A stretch of 64,000 nt of DNA from Trema orientale (taxonomy: Eukaryota > Streptophyta > Magnoliopsida > Rosales > Cannabaceae). The DNA lies in the NCBI GenBank assembly GCA_002914845.1, contig JXTC01000146.1, positions 276,217 to 340,216 on the forward strand. Reading direction: 5' to 3'. The notes beneath the pieces were generated by a model. That model had not been told where the DNA came from. It saw only the letters and a list, made by a program, of their open reading frames with translations, and did no database searches. Both the position numbers and the translations under genes were made by a program. This document shows, piece after piece, positions 62,802 to 64,000 of the stretch (position 1 is the first letter of the stretch; each line of letters opens with the position of its first letter).

Positions 62802-63448
62802 GGGATTATTATAAAAAAAAAAAAACCCTGAGCTTTTTAATTTTAGCCAAAAAACAAAAAACCTTGGGTTTTCGATTATATGGAAAAAAACTTTATTTTT
62901 GTTTAATTTTAGTTAAAAAAAATTGAATTTTTAGTTATATTGAATAAAACCTTTAGATTATAAAATCAAATCAAATTAGCTTGCAAAATAAGTCAAATGA
63001 CCCATTTTTTGTTCGTGTACACTGTCATGTATGACTATACGAGACTATTTACATTGACAAGTACGTCAATTAGGTGAAAACTATGTCATTCTATATTGAA
63101 AATATTAAAGTTTTTAGTTAAAATAAATTTTAAAAAAATAATTCATGAGTACAGAGCACTTAAAAAATAAAGTCGTTTCTTAATCACGTTATATATTTGT
63201 TGATTAAATATATATTTTGAGTTCAATTTGATTAGGCTTTAAAATTTCCTATTTTGAGTTCAATTTGATTGGGTTTCAAAATTTTCTGTTTTGGGTTTCA
63301 AAATTTCAAGGTTTATTTGATATAATTGAAACCCAAGGTTTTTATTGCAGGTTTTAAAAAAATTCAAGGTTTTATTTGATATAATAAAAAACTTAAGGTT
63401 TTTTTTGGCCAAAATAAAAAAATCTAAGGTTTTTTTATAATAATCAAA
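62802..63448. repeat. AT-rich foldback element
   Basis: GATTATTATAAAAAAAA at the left pairs with TTTTTTTATAATAATC at the right, and inner segments containing ACCTTGGGTTTT / AAACCCAAGGTTTT are also inverted. Non-coding. Confidence 0.6.
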
Positions 63449-63818
63449 AAAAAGGTCTTTTATTTTAATAAGCTTTCATATAGAATATCTCTTCTTTGAA
63501 AAATTAAAATTTGAAAAAAAAACAGTCTACGAATCAAAGAGGTGACCCTCTTCATAGATCATCATGTGATCATCACTTTGTATTCTCTCACTTATGGAGT
63601 ATTTCCTTGTTTTTTTGTTTTTATTTTAATAAAATTTTTGATGGGATTATATTGAAAGTTGATTAAACAGTACTATCAAATACAAGCAACAACCGAAGAG
63701 TGAAAAAGAGCATCCTACCCAATAGAAAAATAATTACATCAATTCCCCACAACTAACATGTGTTGGAGTAAATCCACTGAGGTGTATGAGTAAGTCCAGC
63801 AAAAAGTATACTAACAAA

Positions 63819-63966
63819 TTCCACCACCACTAGAGATAGCAAGCTCCAAGTCAGTCCTTAAAGCCATCAGTAACTCATTCTTTGAAGGCATCTTCCACCA
63901 CCTCTAGAGACAGCAAGCTCCAAACCAGTCGTTAGATCCCATCAATAATTCATTACTTGAAGGCAT
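63819..63966 (-). repeat. 74-bp tandem repeat, two copies
   Basis: The unit starting TTCCACCACC and ending GAAGGCATC occurs at 63819-63892 and 63893-63966 with about a dozen differences. On the minus strand the first copy reads openly as MPSKNELLMALRTDLELA, suggesting decayed coding sequence of unknown origin. Confidence 0.65.
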
Positions 63967-64000
63967 CTATTAGTAAACGCTATAATAGATCCCTGAAGAC

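Overview
The window looks like nuclear DNA of a eudicot plant. It is AT-rich, its genes carry many short introns with GT-AG borders, and it is littered with LTR retrotransposons, MITE-like foldbacks and microsatellites. Single Ns at 17621, 29717 and 41979 mark it as a draft assembly. I cannot name the species from the sequence alone.

The genic content is one tandem array of monosaccharide transporters of the plant ERD6-like (ESL/SFP) branch of the MFS sugar-porter family, all on the minus strand. I could place every exon of four apparently expressed-type genes: 15633-19388 (about 466 aa, with a collapsed assembly gap in exon 8), 25897-29454 (475 aa), 31147-35612 (481 aa) and 41148-46289 (483 aa). 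All four have the same 18-exon plan with almost identical exon lengths, which shows descent by tandem duplication. Three dead members flank them: a full-length but multiply broken copy at 3799-9372, a two-exon 3' remnant at 23570-23916, and a two-exon 5' remnant at 62073-62722. By sequence the array falls into two subtypes: the copies at 3799, 15633, 23570 and 25897 (type A), and those at 31147, 41148 and 62073 (type B).

Transposable elements explain much of the rest. The dead copy at 3799-9372 carries a 1.27-kb solo LTR inside coding exon 17 with a perfect 5-bp target duplication, and two Tourist-like MITEs in introns. A 5.07-kb Ty1/copia element (9493-14562) sits 120 bp upstream of its ATG. 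A 1.86-kb LTR-like repeat (1843-3701) lies just downstream of it. That repeat holds a TATA box, heat-shock-element-like sites and a striking series of six diversified stem-loops. A copia 3' end remnant (24280-24972) abuts the two-exon transporter fragment. An 8.7-kb non-coding LTR element with LTRs of about 2.1-2.4 kb fills 47681-56366.

Region by region: 1-3798 repeats; 3799-9372 dead transporter; 9493-14562 copia; 15633-19388 transporter; 19389-23569 foldback, a possible transit-peptide exon fragment and AT-rich spacer; 23570-25896 fragments; 25897-46289 three intact transporters with spacers, the largest being 35613-41147; 47681-57543 non-autonomous LTR element and tandem repeats; 57544-64000 spacer with repeats and the last transporter fragment. 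The intact genes probably encode partly redundant sugar facilitators. Candidate N-terminal dileucine-type signals in several of them would fit a vacuolar-membrane location, but that is inference.
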